Below are positions 18,625 to 26,595 of a stretch of 64,000 nucleotides of DNA, piece by piece (the stretch's first letter is position 1; each line of letters begins with the position of its first letter). A model generated the notes under the pieces. The model was not told the origin of the DNA. It was given only the letters and a program-made list of their open reading frames with translations, and ran no database searches. The DNA comes from Thermodesulfobacteriota bacterium (GTDB lineage Bacteria; Desulfobacterota; GWC2-55-46): the NCBI GenBank assembly GCA_030583865.1, contig CP129479.1, forward strand, positions 942,744-1,006,743, read 5' to 3'. The translations under genes and the position numbers were made by a program.

Positions 18625-19986
18625 ATGACCCATGAGGAGCTTGAAAGGACGCATCCGCTTTACGCTGGCCACATAGACGAATGGCTCTTCTATGTCCGTT
18701 CCTACTTCGGCGGCAGGATGTACAAGACGGGCGACTACCTCCTGCAGCACCCTTTCGAGAGCGCGGCTAACTACGCCCGGCGAAAGGAGACGAGCTACTA
18801 CTACAATTATTGCGGCCCGATAATCGATATCTTCGTCTCCCACCTTTTCAGGAAGGACGCGCTCCGCGACTTCGGGTCGCTCGCCGGGGACAGGCTCTTC
18901 CACATGTTCCTTTGCGACGCCGACCTCGAGGGAAATACGTTCAAGTCGTTCATGCGAGAGGCGCAGCGGTTCGCGAGCGTTTACGGAAGGGTATCGATAG
19001 TTGTCGATAAATCGCAGACACTCGCGGTCACCAGGGCCGAGGCCGAGGATTTCGGCATAAGGCCCTATATCGCGCTGGTTACGCCGGAGAACCTCCTGGA
19101 CTGGTCGTTCATAAGGCTCCCCTATTCCGGAAGGCCCGTACTCGACAGCGTGAAAATAAAAGAGGCCCCGGATACCTACAGGATATGGAACAGGGAGGGC
19201 TGGGAGCTCTGGCAGGCCGCGGAGGGAGAGGCTGCGCTCCTGGACGCGGGCTGGCACGGGCTCGGCGAAGTGCCGCTCGTGAACCTCTATAACAAGCAGT
19301 CCGGTACGCGGATGGCAGGCGTTTCCGACATCCAGGACATAGCCGACATAAACAGGAACATATACTACCTCTGCAGCGATGCCCGGGAGATAATCGAGAA
19401 CACGGCCTTTCCCATGCTGGCCGTCCCGTACTCGCGCGGGGAATCCGGCGAAAGGGAGCTCGGCCCCAGGAACATCCTCCAGTTCGACCCGGCAGAGCCG
19501 AACTCCAGGCCGTACTGGCTCGAGGCGCCGCACTCGTCGCTTTCAGAAATACGGGAGTGGGTGCGGCACGACATTGAAGAGATATACAGGATTGCGAAGC
19601 TCGGCGGTGTGAAGTCCGCCGAGGACTACGGGAGCGTGCGTTCGGGGGTCGCGCTCGAACTCGAGTACCAGCAGCTTTATTCCACCTTGAGCGAAAAAGC
19701 CGACAACATCGAGCAGGCGGAGACCAGGGTCCTCGAGCTATGGGCCAAGTGGGAGGGAAGGAAGTTCGACGGGCACATAGACTACCCGGATGATTTCTCC
19801 GTAAGGGACCTGGACAGGGAGCTTCAGAACGCCTTGAAGGCGCAGACAGCGCTTGTAGGCTCGGAGACCTTCATGAGGGAGCTTCAGAAGAGGATAGCGC
19901 ATTCGGTCCTGCCCAAGGCAGGCGAAGACGTGATGTCGAGGATATACGAGGAGATAGAAAAAGGCGGCGCGCCGGTTAAGGAATAA
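18625..19986 (+). CDS. Portal protein
   Basis: A 453-residue protein directly after TerL, the standard place for the dodecameric portal through which DNA enters the head and to which the tail joins. The N-terminal region has YFGGRMYKTGDYLL and Tyr-rich helices, the middle has a mixed wing-like part, and ISDIQDIADINRNIYYLCSD resembles the long helix region of SPP1/HK97-like portals. The C-terminus is helical and charged. I infer the function from size, position and fold pattern rather than from a sharp motif. SD AGGAGG precedes ATG 18625. Confidence 0.8.
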   Translation: MTHEELERTHPLYAGHIDEWLFYVRSYFGGRMYKTGDYLLQHPFESAANYARRKETSYYYNYCGPIIDIFVSHLFRKDALRDFGSLAGDRLFHMFLCDADLEGNTFKSFMREAQRFASVYGRVSIVVDKSQTLAVTRAEAEDFGIRPYIALVTPENLLDWSFIRLPYSGRPVLDSVKIKEAPDTYRIWNREGWELWQAAEGEAALLDAGWHGLGEVPLVNLYNKQSGTRMAGVSDIQDIADINRNIYYLCSDAREIIENTAFPMLAVPYSRGESGERELGPRNILQFDPAEPNSRPYWLEAPHSSLSEIREWVRHDIEEIYRIAKLGGVKSAEDYGSVRSGVALELEYQQLYSTLSEKADNIEQAETRVLELWAKWEGRKFDGHIDYPDDFSVRDLDRELQNALKAQTALVGSETFMRELQKRIAHSVLPKAGEDVMSRIYEEIEKGGAPVKE

Positions 19987-20061
19987 AAAGCCTGCGCGGC
20001 GCCGGGCCGCCCAGCCACCCCGGGGCGCGGTTTGAAAAAAGGGGGTTCAAAGGAGGCAGGC

Positions 20062-20724
20062 ATGGTTGACGAACTTAAAACGGTTGAAGGCGACGGCCAT
20101 AGCGGCAGCGAGGAAGCCCGAAAGGTGATGTTCCTCCCGGAGCAGCAGGCAAAGGTGCAGGAGCTCATAGACGAGGCGTACAGGAAGGCCTACGCAAAGG
20201 CCCAAAAGGGAAAGGGCGGGAGCGAAGAGGTGGAGAAGTTAAAGGGCGAGGTCGACAGGCTCAGGGAAGAGAGGAAATCGGCCGCGCTCTTGAGGGCCAT
20301 ATCCAGGCACAACGTGGTCGACGCCGAGGAGGTATCAGAGCTCGTAAAACACCGGGTGAGGATGGAAGAGGACGGGAGCATGAGGGTGCTCGGCGACTCG
20401 GGGGCCGTGCGCATAAATACGTCCGGCCAGCCGATGACGCTTGACGAGTTCGTCGTTGACTGGCTCGGCGAGAGGCCGCACCACCTGCGGGCATCCGCCG
20501 GAACTGGGGCTGGTTCACAAGGCGCAAGGTTCGGCGCCTGGACAGCGCGGCATAACCTCTCGGACCCTGCCTCCTGGCGCACCATGCCAAGGGAGGAGCT
20601 CGACAGGCTTCTCAGGGAAGGATTGAGCGTTCAAGGCTCTGCCGGGCAGACCTACAGGTTCAGGGACGTGAAGAACCCTTTCCTGGAGGCCCGGAGAAGG
20701 AAGTTCAACACCGCGGCCGTCTGA
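20062..20724 (+). CDS. Capsid scaffolding-like protein
   Basis: A 220-residue highly charged protein with a coiled-coil-prone segment (about residues 30-85: QQAKVQELIDEAYRKAYAKA through EEVEKLKGEVDRLREERKSA), followed by a Gly/Ala-rich linker and a basic end. Small helical proteins of this kind located just before the major capsid gene are usually internal scaffolds. No protease motif is visible. ATG 20062 has a perfect AGGAGG at 20051-20056; the TTG at 20032 is in frame but lacks one. A separate head-maturation protease is not apparent anywhere in the cluster. Confidence 0.65.
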   Translation: MVDELKTVEGDGHSGSEEARKVMFLPEQQAKVQELIDEAYRKAYAKAQKGKGGSEEVEKLKGEVDRLREERKSAALLRAISRHNVVDAEEVSELVKHRVRMEEDGSMRVLGDSGAVRINTSGQPMTLDEFVVDWLGERPHHLRASAGTGAGSQGARFGAWTARHNLSDPASWRTMPREELDRLLREGLSVQGSAGQTYRFRDVKNPFLEARRRKFNTAAV

Positions 20725-20753
20725 CGGCGCGGCATCAAAGGAGGAAAGTCTGA

Positions 20754-21617
20754 ATGGCAAATGAAGTGACGACCGCCGCCGGGTCCGCAGGAGAGCTGGT
20801 GGCCGCAGAGATAGTATCGAGGCTCGTGATAGACGCGGCATACGCCGAGGCCGTGATGCCGCCGCTCGTAAGGGTTGCGGACATAAGCGGGGAGTCGACG
20901 CTCGCGGTCGAGTTCCCGAAATGGCCGCTCCTCATGGCCGCCGACCTCACCGAGGCGACGGACATGAGCAATACGGCGGTAAACACCACGTCTACGCTCG
21001 TTACCGCTGACGAGGCAGGCATCCTCATCACCGTGTCCGACATGCTCCTCAACGGGGCCGGTCTCGGCGGGCTCGAGCCCTTCGCCGAAGAGCTCGGCAA
21101 GGCGCTCGCGAACAAGATAGACGCGGACATCCTGTCGAGCGCGGCGAGCTTCACGAGCTCGGTCGGGACCTCGGGCTCGGACATGGACGAGTCGCATTTC
21201 CTCTCGGCCATCTACAAGCTCGAGCTGGGGAACGCCAAGGGCCCGTTCGTAGCGGTGCTCCACCCGTACCAGGTCAGTAATCTCAGGACCGCGATAGCGG
21301 CATCGACCGGCGCGGTCTGGGGAGGCCCTTCGGTCCCGGCGGCGGAAGTGGGCTCGCTTGGCACCCTTTACGGCGTGGACATTGTGCAGTCCACGAACTG
21401 CGCGTCGATAAACCTGGACGCGGACAGGCTCGGGGTGATGATGCCCATGGGGAACCAGTCGGGTCTGGCCTACGTGCTCAAGACCGGGGCAAAGACCGAA
21501 TTCCAGAGGGATGCATCGCTTCGCGCAACCGAGATAGTCGTGACCGCGCTTTACGGCCACGGCTGCGTGAACGCCGCATCCGGCGGCGGCGTGAAGATCA
21601 TAAGCAAGCACGAGTAG
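20754..21617 (+). CDS. Major capsid protein (HK97-fold-like)
   Basis: A 287-residue protein with the typical appearance of a HK97-fold capsid: an acidic/small-residue N-terminus, the E-loop-like stretch SGESTLAVEFPKWPLL, a long helix-rich part (EELGKALANKIDADILSSAA), VAVLHPYQVSNLRTAI, and a final beta-rich domain including YGVDIVQSTNC and TEIVVTALYGHGCVNAASGG. Its size, high Ala/Gly/Ser content and place between scaffold and connectors support the call. SD AAAGGAGGAA precedes ATG 20754. A strong stem-loop without a T-run follows. Confidence 0.85.
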   Translation: MANEVTTAAGSAGELVAAEIVSRLVIDAAYAEAVMPPLVRVADISGESTLAVEFPKWPLLMAADLTEATDMSNTAVNTTSTLVTADEAGILITVSDMLLNGAGLGGLEPFAEELGKALANKIDADILSSAASFTSSVGTSGSDMDESHFLSAIYKLELGNAKGPFVAVLHPYQVSNLRTAIAASTGAVWGGPSVPAAEVGSLGTLYGVDIVQSTNCASINLDADRLGVMMPMGNQSGLAYVLKTGAKTEFQRDASLRATEIVVTALYGHGCVNAASGGGVKIISKHE

Positions 21618-21623
21618 AAAAGA

Positions 21624-21648
21624 GGCGGAGGGGCCAAGCGCCCCTCCG
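21624..21648 (+). other. Stem-loop after the capsid gene
   Basis: GCGGAGGGG pairs perfectly with CCCCTCCGC around a seven-base loop, 7 bases after the capsid stop. No T-run follows, so it probably blocks 3' decay of the capsid mRNA or partly attenuates downstream transcription rather than terminating it. Confidence 0.6.
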
Positions 21649-21666
21649 CACGCTTAAAGGAATAGC

Positions 21667-22047
21667 ATGGCACTTGATCCCGGCGCATTGAAAGAGAAAG
21701 GATATATGCCTATAGCCTACAACGGCTATGCTTCCATAGCCTGGCAAGGCGAGCTGGCGAATGACCTCTGGATGTGGACAGGGCAGTATATCCAGGGGCC
21801 GGCGGGCAGGATGTCATTGCAAACTGTCAGGATACGAGAACTGAAAGAGGCCGCGCTCAGGTATTGGAGGGACGGCTGGGTCCCGCTCAAATGGGACCAG
21901 GGCCTACTTCAGAGGATGGAGCACGCGCTCAGGGAGCACAAGGGGCTCAAGGCCGCCGGAGTACGCTTTCCTGAGGGACGGTTCCTTCCGGACCCGAAAG
22001 AGCTGCCGGATATCAACCGGGAAGAGGCTCCGGCAGAGGAGGCTTAA
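21667..22047 (+). CDS. Hypothetical virion-cluster protein
   Basis: A 126-residue protein, unrecognised. It has Trp/Tyr-rich stretches (YASIAWQGELANDLWMWTGQ; LRYWRDGWVPLKWDQGLLQR) and an acidic end EEAPAEEA. The position after the capsid gene suggests a head-completion or decoration role, but nothing in the sequence proves it. ATG 21667 lies 8 bases after AAAGGA. Confidence 0.6.
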   Translation: MALDPGALKEKGYMPIAYNGYASIAWQGELANDLWMWTGQYIQGPAGRMSLQTVRIRELKEAALRYWRDGWVPLKWDQGLLQRMEHALREHKGLKAAGVRFPEGRFLPDPKELPDINREEAPAEEA

Positions 22048-22053
22048 AGTTTT

Positions 22054-22209
22054 ATGAGGGAAAGGCGAGCGGTCGAAAGGCTTGTGGAGAGGCTCTACAA
22101 GGACAGTGTCGAGCGCACGGGGCGGCTGCCCGAGGCAAAAGAGGTGCGCGATATGGAAAAGAAGGCGGCAAAAATAGCGAGCGTGAACGACAAAAAGGCG
22201 AGGAAGTAA
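22054..22209 (+). CDS. Small charged hypothetical protein (51 aa)
   Basis: A short open frame from ATG 22054 to TAA 22209, 6 bases after the preceding stop. The product is highly charged (RERRAVERLVERLYKDSVER; EVRDMEKKAAKIASVNDKKA) and predicted wholly helical. Codon use matches its neighbours, and a GGAGG lies 12-16 bases upstream inside the end of the previous gene. Function unknown; small helical proteins here may be assembly factors. Confidence 0.55.
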   Translation: MRERRAVERLVERLYKDSVERTGRLPEAKEVRDMEKKAAKIASVNDKKARK

Positions 22210-22217
22210 TTATTAAA

Positions 22218-22348
22218 GGCAACCTCTAAAAGTTTAAGATTTTTCCTGCAATTAAGGAAGGGCGGGAATAAAAAGCCGAGCATAAATGTGAGCATTTTAT
22301 TCACGCCTGAGCAAAGTCCGGGGAAAATGGCAATTTTTAGATGTTGCC
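22218..22348. repeat. Palindromic repeat family A, copy 2 (inside the phage-like cluster)
   Basis: A 131-base copy with ends GGCAACCTCTAAAAG and TTTTTAGATGTTGCC and an inner stem GGGCGGGAATAAAA against ATTTTATTCACGCC. It fills the space between the 51-residue gene and the next connector gene, whose start codon (22365) lies 16 bases past it. Its presence means that this host element entered or arose inside the particle gene block after the block became resident. Confidence 0.85.
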
Positions 22349-22364
22349 TGAACGCGGAGACGAA

Positions 22365-23252
22365 ATGAGGCAGCAATTCCTTCTGAATACGCCGGACAGG
22401 TTCCAGACATATATATATGAGAGCAACAGGAAGCTCGTGCCGGATGCCGCTTTCATAACAATTTACACTCCCGGCGGCCTCCTGCTGGCCGAGAGAGCCT
22501 CCATGACGATAGCGGCCGACGGGCTATTGTCATACGAACTGGGACAGGAGGAAAACTCCATTGCGGCCCTCAACTACAAGGCAGTCATAGAGTACGCGCA
22601 TGGGGCCAATACGCATTACGCCACCATCCTTTACGACGTGGTGAGGTCGAGGCTCGGGAAGGTGGTCACGGACGAGGACCTCATGGCGGAGCTTCCCCAG
22701 CTCAGGGAATCCAATTGGAGCGTCAGGGGAGTAGCGGAGTCCGGATCGGAGGCCGAGATAACCGACACCGGATTAAAGAGGTACGGGGACGGTTATTTCA
22801 CCGGAGGGTCCGCGTATCTCCCTGCCAGGGGCGAGAGGAGGGAGATCACGGGTTTCGCTGCGGCAAGCGGGACGGTAACCGTTGAGGCCTTCCCGGAGCC
22901 TGTCTCGCCAGGAGACAGTTATATACTTTCAAGGTCTTTCGGCAAGGAGATACAGAGGGCGTTTGAAAAGCTGGAGGAGAGGCTAACGAGGCTCGGGAAA
23001 AGACCCCATCTCGTGCTCGACCCGTATGACCTGAGGGAGGCGCACATACTCCTTTCAGTCTCCGAGGCCTGCAAGGGGCTTGCCGTTGAGAGCAAGGGGC
23101 TCTGGTGGAACTTCTGGAAGGAGTATGAGAGGAAGGCGGACGAGGCCATTTCGGAGGTCACTTTAAAGTATGACCGCACCGGTGACGGCCTGATATCAGG
23201 GACGGAGGGGAGCCATAAGCTCAACAGCACCCTCAAGGCGGGCAGGAGATGA
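22365..23252 (+). CDS. Head-tail connector-region protein with an EF-hand-like loop
   Basis: A 295-residue protein of uncertain family. The N-terminal half is beta-rich (FITIYTPGGLLLAERASMTI) and includes VEAFPEPVSPGDSYILSRSF; the C-terminal half is helical. Near the end DRTGDGLISGTE matches the EF-hand calcium-loop pattern (D at 1, D at 5, G at 6, I at 8, E at 12). I choose ATG 22365, which follows GGAG; ATG 22341 would begin inside the repeat. Position suggests a head-tail adaptor or minor virion protein. It overlaps the next gene by four bases. Confidence 0.6.
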   Translation: MRQQFLLNTPDRFQTYIYESNRKLVPDAAFITIYTPGGLLLAERASMTIAADGLLSYELGQEENSIAALNYKAVIEYAHGANTHYATILYDVVRSRLGKVVTDEDLMAELPQLRESNWSVRGVAESGSEAEITDTGLKRYGDGYFTGGSAYLPARGERREITGFAAASGTVTVEAFPEPVSPGDSYILSRSFGKEIQRAFEKLEERLTRLGKRPHLVLDPYDLREAHILLSVSEACKGLAVESKGLWWNFWKEYERKADEAISEVTLKYDRTGDGLISGTEGSHKLNSTLKAGRR

Positions 23253-23683
23253 TGACGGGTTACGAGACCGTAGCGGCCCTCACCGACAATATCGAGGCAA
23301 TACTGAGGGCGCTGGGCATCAACTTCGCAAGGAAGTCATTTGAGCACCAGGAGGGCATACCCGCCGGTCTTCTGCCACTTGGAGAGATCTTCTACACGGG
23401 AGAGTCGTTCGGGCAGGGCCTGGGGCAGGGGCCAATGTATGCCGAGGCGGGCTTCGTTATAAGGGTGACAATGCCTCAGGGAGAACCTTCGGTCTTGATA
23501 AGAGAGGAACAGAAGATAATCCACATGATAAGGGGCGCCCTGACCGTTGACGCCTTGAACACGAATGCGCTATCGGACTCGAAGAGCGTCAGCTGGGTCA
23601 GGATCGAAAAGGGCGAGGTCAACGGCAGGAGCAGCAGGCCGGAAGTGAGCGTGAGGGCATCCGTAAGGTACAGGGTGAGATAG
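23249..23683 (+). CDS. Tail terminator/completion-like protein
   Basis: A 144-residue protein whose size, alpha/beta pattern and position just before the tail tube gene fit tail terminator or tail completion proteins, which cap the tube and join it to the head. Features include an N-terminal helix (VAALTDNIEAILRALGINFA), a central Gly-rich segment and a C-terminal beta stretch PEVSVRASVRYRVR. The start ATG 23249 overlaps the upstream stop. No sharp motif is present, so the name rests on synteny. Confidence 0.55.
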   Translation: MMTGYETVAALTDNIEAILRALGINFARKSFEHQEGIPAGLLPLGEIFYTGESFGQGLGQGPMYAEAGFVIRVTMPQGEPSVLIREEQKIIHMIRGALTVDALNTNALSDSKSVSWVRIEKGEVNGRSSRPEVSVRASVRYRVR

Positions 23684-23759
23684 TTTTCCTTCGGGGCGCT
23701 CTGTCGGTCCATTTTGGAAATGGCTACTGTAATCACTTGAACCAGGATCAGGAGGGGAG

Positions 23760-24851
23760 ATGGCCAGGAACTTGATATACGCGGCGCTTGGCGAAGAGGC
23801 TGAAAGGGGTATAAAGGAGTCAGGGACAGTAGGGTTCCTGCCGCTATTGAGCCCCGTAGTGCCCAAGTCCGAGTTCGACGACAGGAAGAGAAAGGAGTGG
23901 AGAGGCGAGGAGGCCGCCCTCGGCCCTCGCGCGGTCGAGAGGTTTTCCGAAAGATGGAGCGCGTCTCTCGATATGCCGTTCTTTACTGAGGCAAGTCCGG
24001 CCAAGGGCATGGTCGGGACCCTCCTTAAGCACTTTTTCGGGAAAAGCGCCTCCGGACAGAACGGCTCGACAGGGCAGTATTACCATATGATGTGCCCGGC
24101 TGCCGACCCATTCTCTGAGAGCCTGCTCGGCCACAAGGCCCTTACTCTCAACTTCAATATAAACGAAGGGGCGAACGTCAGGAACTGGCCGTTTGTAGGC
24201 GGCAGGGTAAAGGCCCTCACCTTCGAGCAGGAGGCGGGCCAGGCCCTCAAGCTCTCGGCCGAGATCTTCGGACAGAGAAGGGACGCGGACACGGTTGAAC
24301 TGGGGAGCCCGGTATTCGCCGCTGAAAACCTGAGGTGCGACTACAATAACCTGTCGATCAGCACAGGGCTCATAAGCCGGACCGGGACCGCGCCGGACTT
24401 TACCGGTTTTTCCGCTGCCGGAGCTACGGCCATAAGGCCCGACAAGGTATCCATCAAGGTGGAGAACGGGATGGAGGACGCGCTAAGGCTCTCTGGAGCA
24501 GCCTACCCTGACAGGACACGCATGGGGGAGTTCAAGGTCTCGGTAGAGCTCGTAATAGACTGGGAGGACCCCTCGAACGGTTTCTCTTCCATAGCCGAGT
24601 TCAGGGAATGGGTATCAGGTGCGGGCACGACCAACCTCTTTTTCCACTGGGATACCTGCACGACAGCTGGCACAGGCGGGACCCACGGGCTCATTATAGA
24701 CCTCCCCAGGCTACACAGGACCGGCGGGGAGCCTGAATACTCGCGCGAAAAGGACCCGATGGTAACGCTCAAGTACGAAGGCCTTTTCGACGGCGCTGAA
24801 GCCAGGTACATGATGGGGCTCATGCTCATCAACACGGCACCGACAGTTTGA
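23760..24851 (+). CDS. Tail tube protein
   Basis: A 363-residue protein resembling the larger family of siphophage tail tube proteins: an N-terminal arm, then beta-rich segments such as NVRNWPFVGGRVKALTFEQE, a central VSIKVENGMEDALRLSG-like part and a last domain with GEFKVSVELVIDWEDPSNGF and YSREKDPMVTLKYEGLFDGA. These repeated beta layers, and its place before the frameshifted chaperone and tape measure, support the call. SD GGAGGGGA precedes ATG 23760. Confidence 0.75.
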   Translation: MARNLIYAALGEEAERGIKESGTVGFLPLLSPVVPKSEFDDRKRKEWRGEEAALGPRAVERFSERWSASLDMPFFTEASPAKGMVGTLLKHFFGKSASGQNGSTGQYYHMMCPAADPFSESLLGHKALTLNFNINEGANVRNWPFVGGRVKALTFEQEAGQALKLSAEIFGQRRDADTVELGSPVFAAENLRCDYNNLSISTGLISRTGTAPDFTGFSAAGATAIRPDKVSIKVENGMEDALRLSGAAYPDRTRMGEFKVSVELVIDWEDPSNGFSSIAEFREWVSGAGTTNLFFHWDTCTTAGTGGTHGLIIDLPRLHRTGGEPEYSREKDPMVTLKYEGLFDGAEARYMMGLMLINTAPTV

Positions 24852-24900
24852 CGGCAGCCGTCCGCAAGAACCATCCTAAAACCGTCCGGGGAGGAGAGAT

Positions 24901-25275
24901 ATGGCCATAGTGAGTTTCGACAGCGAGAGCATCATCGATTATATGCCCGAGTATGGAGGGAACAGGGAGAGCCTGGACCCGTGCATAGTGAGCCTGAGGT
25001 TCGTCCCTTATTCAAGAGTGCAGGAATACTCGCGCCTTCTCGCGGCCAGGACAAGGGGGCTCGCAGACCAGGCAAGGATAGCGGAGCTTACGCACTCGGT
25101 CCAGAGAAAGCAGTTCGTCGAGAACGTCGAATGCATACAGGGATACTATGTAGGCGAGACCAGGGTCTCTGACCCCGGAGAGTTCTATGATACGGCGGAT
25201 ACGGACCTGGTGCTCGAGATAATAAGGGCAATGGAGTCGAATTCAAGGCTCTCGGAGGGACAGAGAAAAAACTGA
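24901..25275 (+). CDS. Tail assembly chaperone, short form (gpG-like)
   Basis: A 124-residue protein in the position of lambda gpG, between the tail tube and tape measure genes. Its last codons before TGA are AGA AAA AAC, forming the slippery heptamer A AAA AAC (25266-25272) exactly in register for a -1 shift. The protein is mixed alpha/beta with a long helix (QARIAELTHSVQRKQFVENV). These chaperones wrap the tape measure protein during tail assembly and are absent from the particle. SD GGGAGGAGAG precedes ATG 24901. Confidence 0.8.
   Translation: MAIVSFDSESIIDYMPEYGGNRESLDPCIVSLRFVPYSRVQEYSRLLAARTRGLADQARIAELTHSVQRKQFVENVECIQGYYVGETRVSDPGEFYDTADTDLVLEIIRAMESNSRLSEGQRKN
25266..25272 (+). other. 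Programmed -1 ribosomal frameshift site A AAA AAC
   Basis: In the zero frame the codons read AGA AAA AAC TGA. A one-base slip gives AAA AAA CTG ATT GCG and opens the next frame to 25673. This is the canonical X XXY YYZ form, right before the stop codon, at the site where most long-tailed phages make their gpGT-type fusion. Confidence 0.85.
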
Positions 25276-25673
25276 TTGCGGGCTTCCGCTGGGCCTTCAA
25301 GACCGCAGCCGGGAGCCCGTTTCAATGCGATAGCTGCGCCGAGATGGACAGGGAGGCCAGGAACTGCGGTAACTTCAGGGGCCTCTCCGAAGAGGCCCGG
25401 GCAGTGGAGGAATACACCCCGGGCATCACGGGGGAGCTCAAGAGAAAGCGCTGCCGGAAGGTCTTGGGCCTCGGGGGTATAAGGCTTTACGAATGCCCCC
25501 TGAGTTATTTTGACGAGGAGACGCAGAGGATAATCGGCCTTGTCTTCCGTCTTCAGGGCGCGGTGCAGTCCTACTTCGATGGAGGGCTTTCAAGCCAGCC
25601 CTGCTGGCTCGTCGAGGCAGTTGAGATATTCGAAAACGAAAGGTCCGCGCGCGAGGGAAAAGCGAATGACTGA
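25272..25673 (+). CDS. Tail assembly chaperone, frameshift extension (gpT-like)
   Basis: Reading in the -1 frame from 25272 gives 133 residues that extend the short chaperone to about 257. The extension has CDSC near its start, then a Cys 10 residues on (NCGNF) and another in YECPLSYF, a possible zinc site. ATG 25344 inside it has no good ribosome-binding site and would lose the CDSC pair, favouring production by frameshift. In lambda-like tails the T domain contacts the tail tube protein. It overlaps the tape measure start by eight bases. Confidence 0.8.
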   Translation: MIAGFRWAFKTAAGSPFQCDSCAEMDREARNCGNFRGLSEEARAVEEYTPGITGELKRKRCRKVLGLGGIRLYECPLSYFDEETQRIIGLVFRLQGAVQSYFDGGLSSQPCWLVEAVEIFENERSAREGKAND

Positions 25674-26580
25674 GAGCGAGATGAAAGTAGCTTCACTGTC
25701 AAGAGATGTCCACCCTGGGCTTGACGGCTTGAGGGAAAACACCAGGACCGCTGTCGAGGAGATAGCGTCGGAGCTTGAAAAGCTTAACGCAAAAGGCTTC
25801 AGAAGGTTCTCGTCTTCCGCGGAAAAGGACCTGCTCTCGGTCGAGAGGGCGTTTTCAGGCCTTAAGGAGACCATTGCTGGACTGCCCCGGATAGAGCCCT
25901 TGAGCGAAGGCCTCGTGGCAGGAGAAGAAGAGCGGATGAAGAGGCTCAAGGACATGAACCGGCTCCGGATGCAAGAGAAGGAGATGCTCCTGTCAGAGGA
26001 GGCCGCGCTTACGGGCGGGCACCTCCGTCAAATAGAGGATATGGAAATGGCGTCATGGGCGACGAGGCTCATGTACGCCCAGACCGCGGCCTCCATTCTC
26101 ACGAATACGCTGCAGAACCTTTTCGTAGCTACCGGGAGCAAGCACAGGGCCATGTTCGAGGCCATGAAGTCCTTTGCAATAGCAGAGACCCTGATACAGA
26201 CCTACAGGGCGGCGCAGGGCTCGTACGCCGCGCTGGCCCCTATTCCCGTGGTGGGCCCTGCCCTCGGCGCGGCGGCTGCAGCCGCCGCGATCGCCGCCGG
26301 GCTGGCGAGGGTTGAGCAGATAAGGGGCACTACCCCAAAGGGCGCGACCTCTTCAATAAGCGCGGGAGGCAGGGCCAATCCGCAGTATTCGGGAGGCTCC
26401 CCTAGCGCATACCCGGTGCCGACGAGGATCGAGGACGAAAGGCCGACCCAGTACATAACGATCCAGATATACAACCCGCTTTCTGAGCAGAACTGGCAGA
26501 AGATAATCGAGGACAACGTAATCCCTGCCATGAGGGAAGCCGGCGACAGGAACATAGCCCTCAGCATGAGGACCATGTAG
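25666..26580 (+). CDS. Short tape measure protein
   Basis: A 304-residue protein with a charged, helical N-terminal two thirds (VEEIASELEKLNAKGFRRFS; EERMKRLKDMNRLRMQEKEM) and the hydrophobic region KSFAIAETLIQTYRAAQGSY through PVVGPALGAAAAAAAIAAGL and ARVEQIRGT. That last motif is common near the C-terminal end of siphophage tape measure proteins. Tape measure length sets tail length, so a tail of only several tens of nanometres is expected, like gene transfer agents. ATG 25666 is chosen; the frame is open further back but only through the overlapping chaperone gene. Confidence 0.8.
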   Translation: MTESEMKVASLSRDVHPGLDGLRENTRTAVEEIASELEKLNAKGFRRFSSSAEKDLLSVERAFSGLKETIAGLPRIEPLSEGLVAGEEERMKRLKDMNRLRMQEKEMLLSEEAALTGGHLRQIEDMEMASWATRLMYAQTAASILTNTLQNLFVATGSKHRAMFEAMKSFAIAETLIQTYRAAQGSYAALAPIPVVGPALGAAAAAAAIAAGLARVEQIRGTTPKGATSSISAGGRANPQYSGGSPSAYPVPTRIEDERPTQYITIQIYNPLSEQNWQKIIEDNVIPAMREAGDRNIALSMRTM

Positions 26581-26595
26581 GGCCGAGGAGTCAGG

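Noticed and set aside
25344-25673. Second tail chaperone frame as a separate gene starting at ATG 25344
   Set aside because: No good ribosome-binding site, and an internal start would lose the CDSC part that is open and protein-like upstream; the in-register slippery site explains it better.
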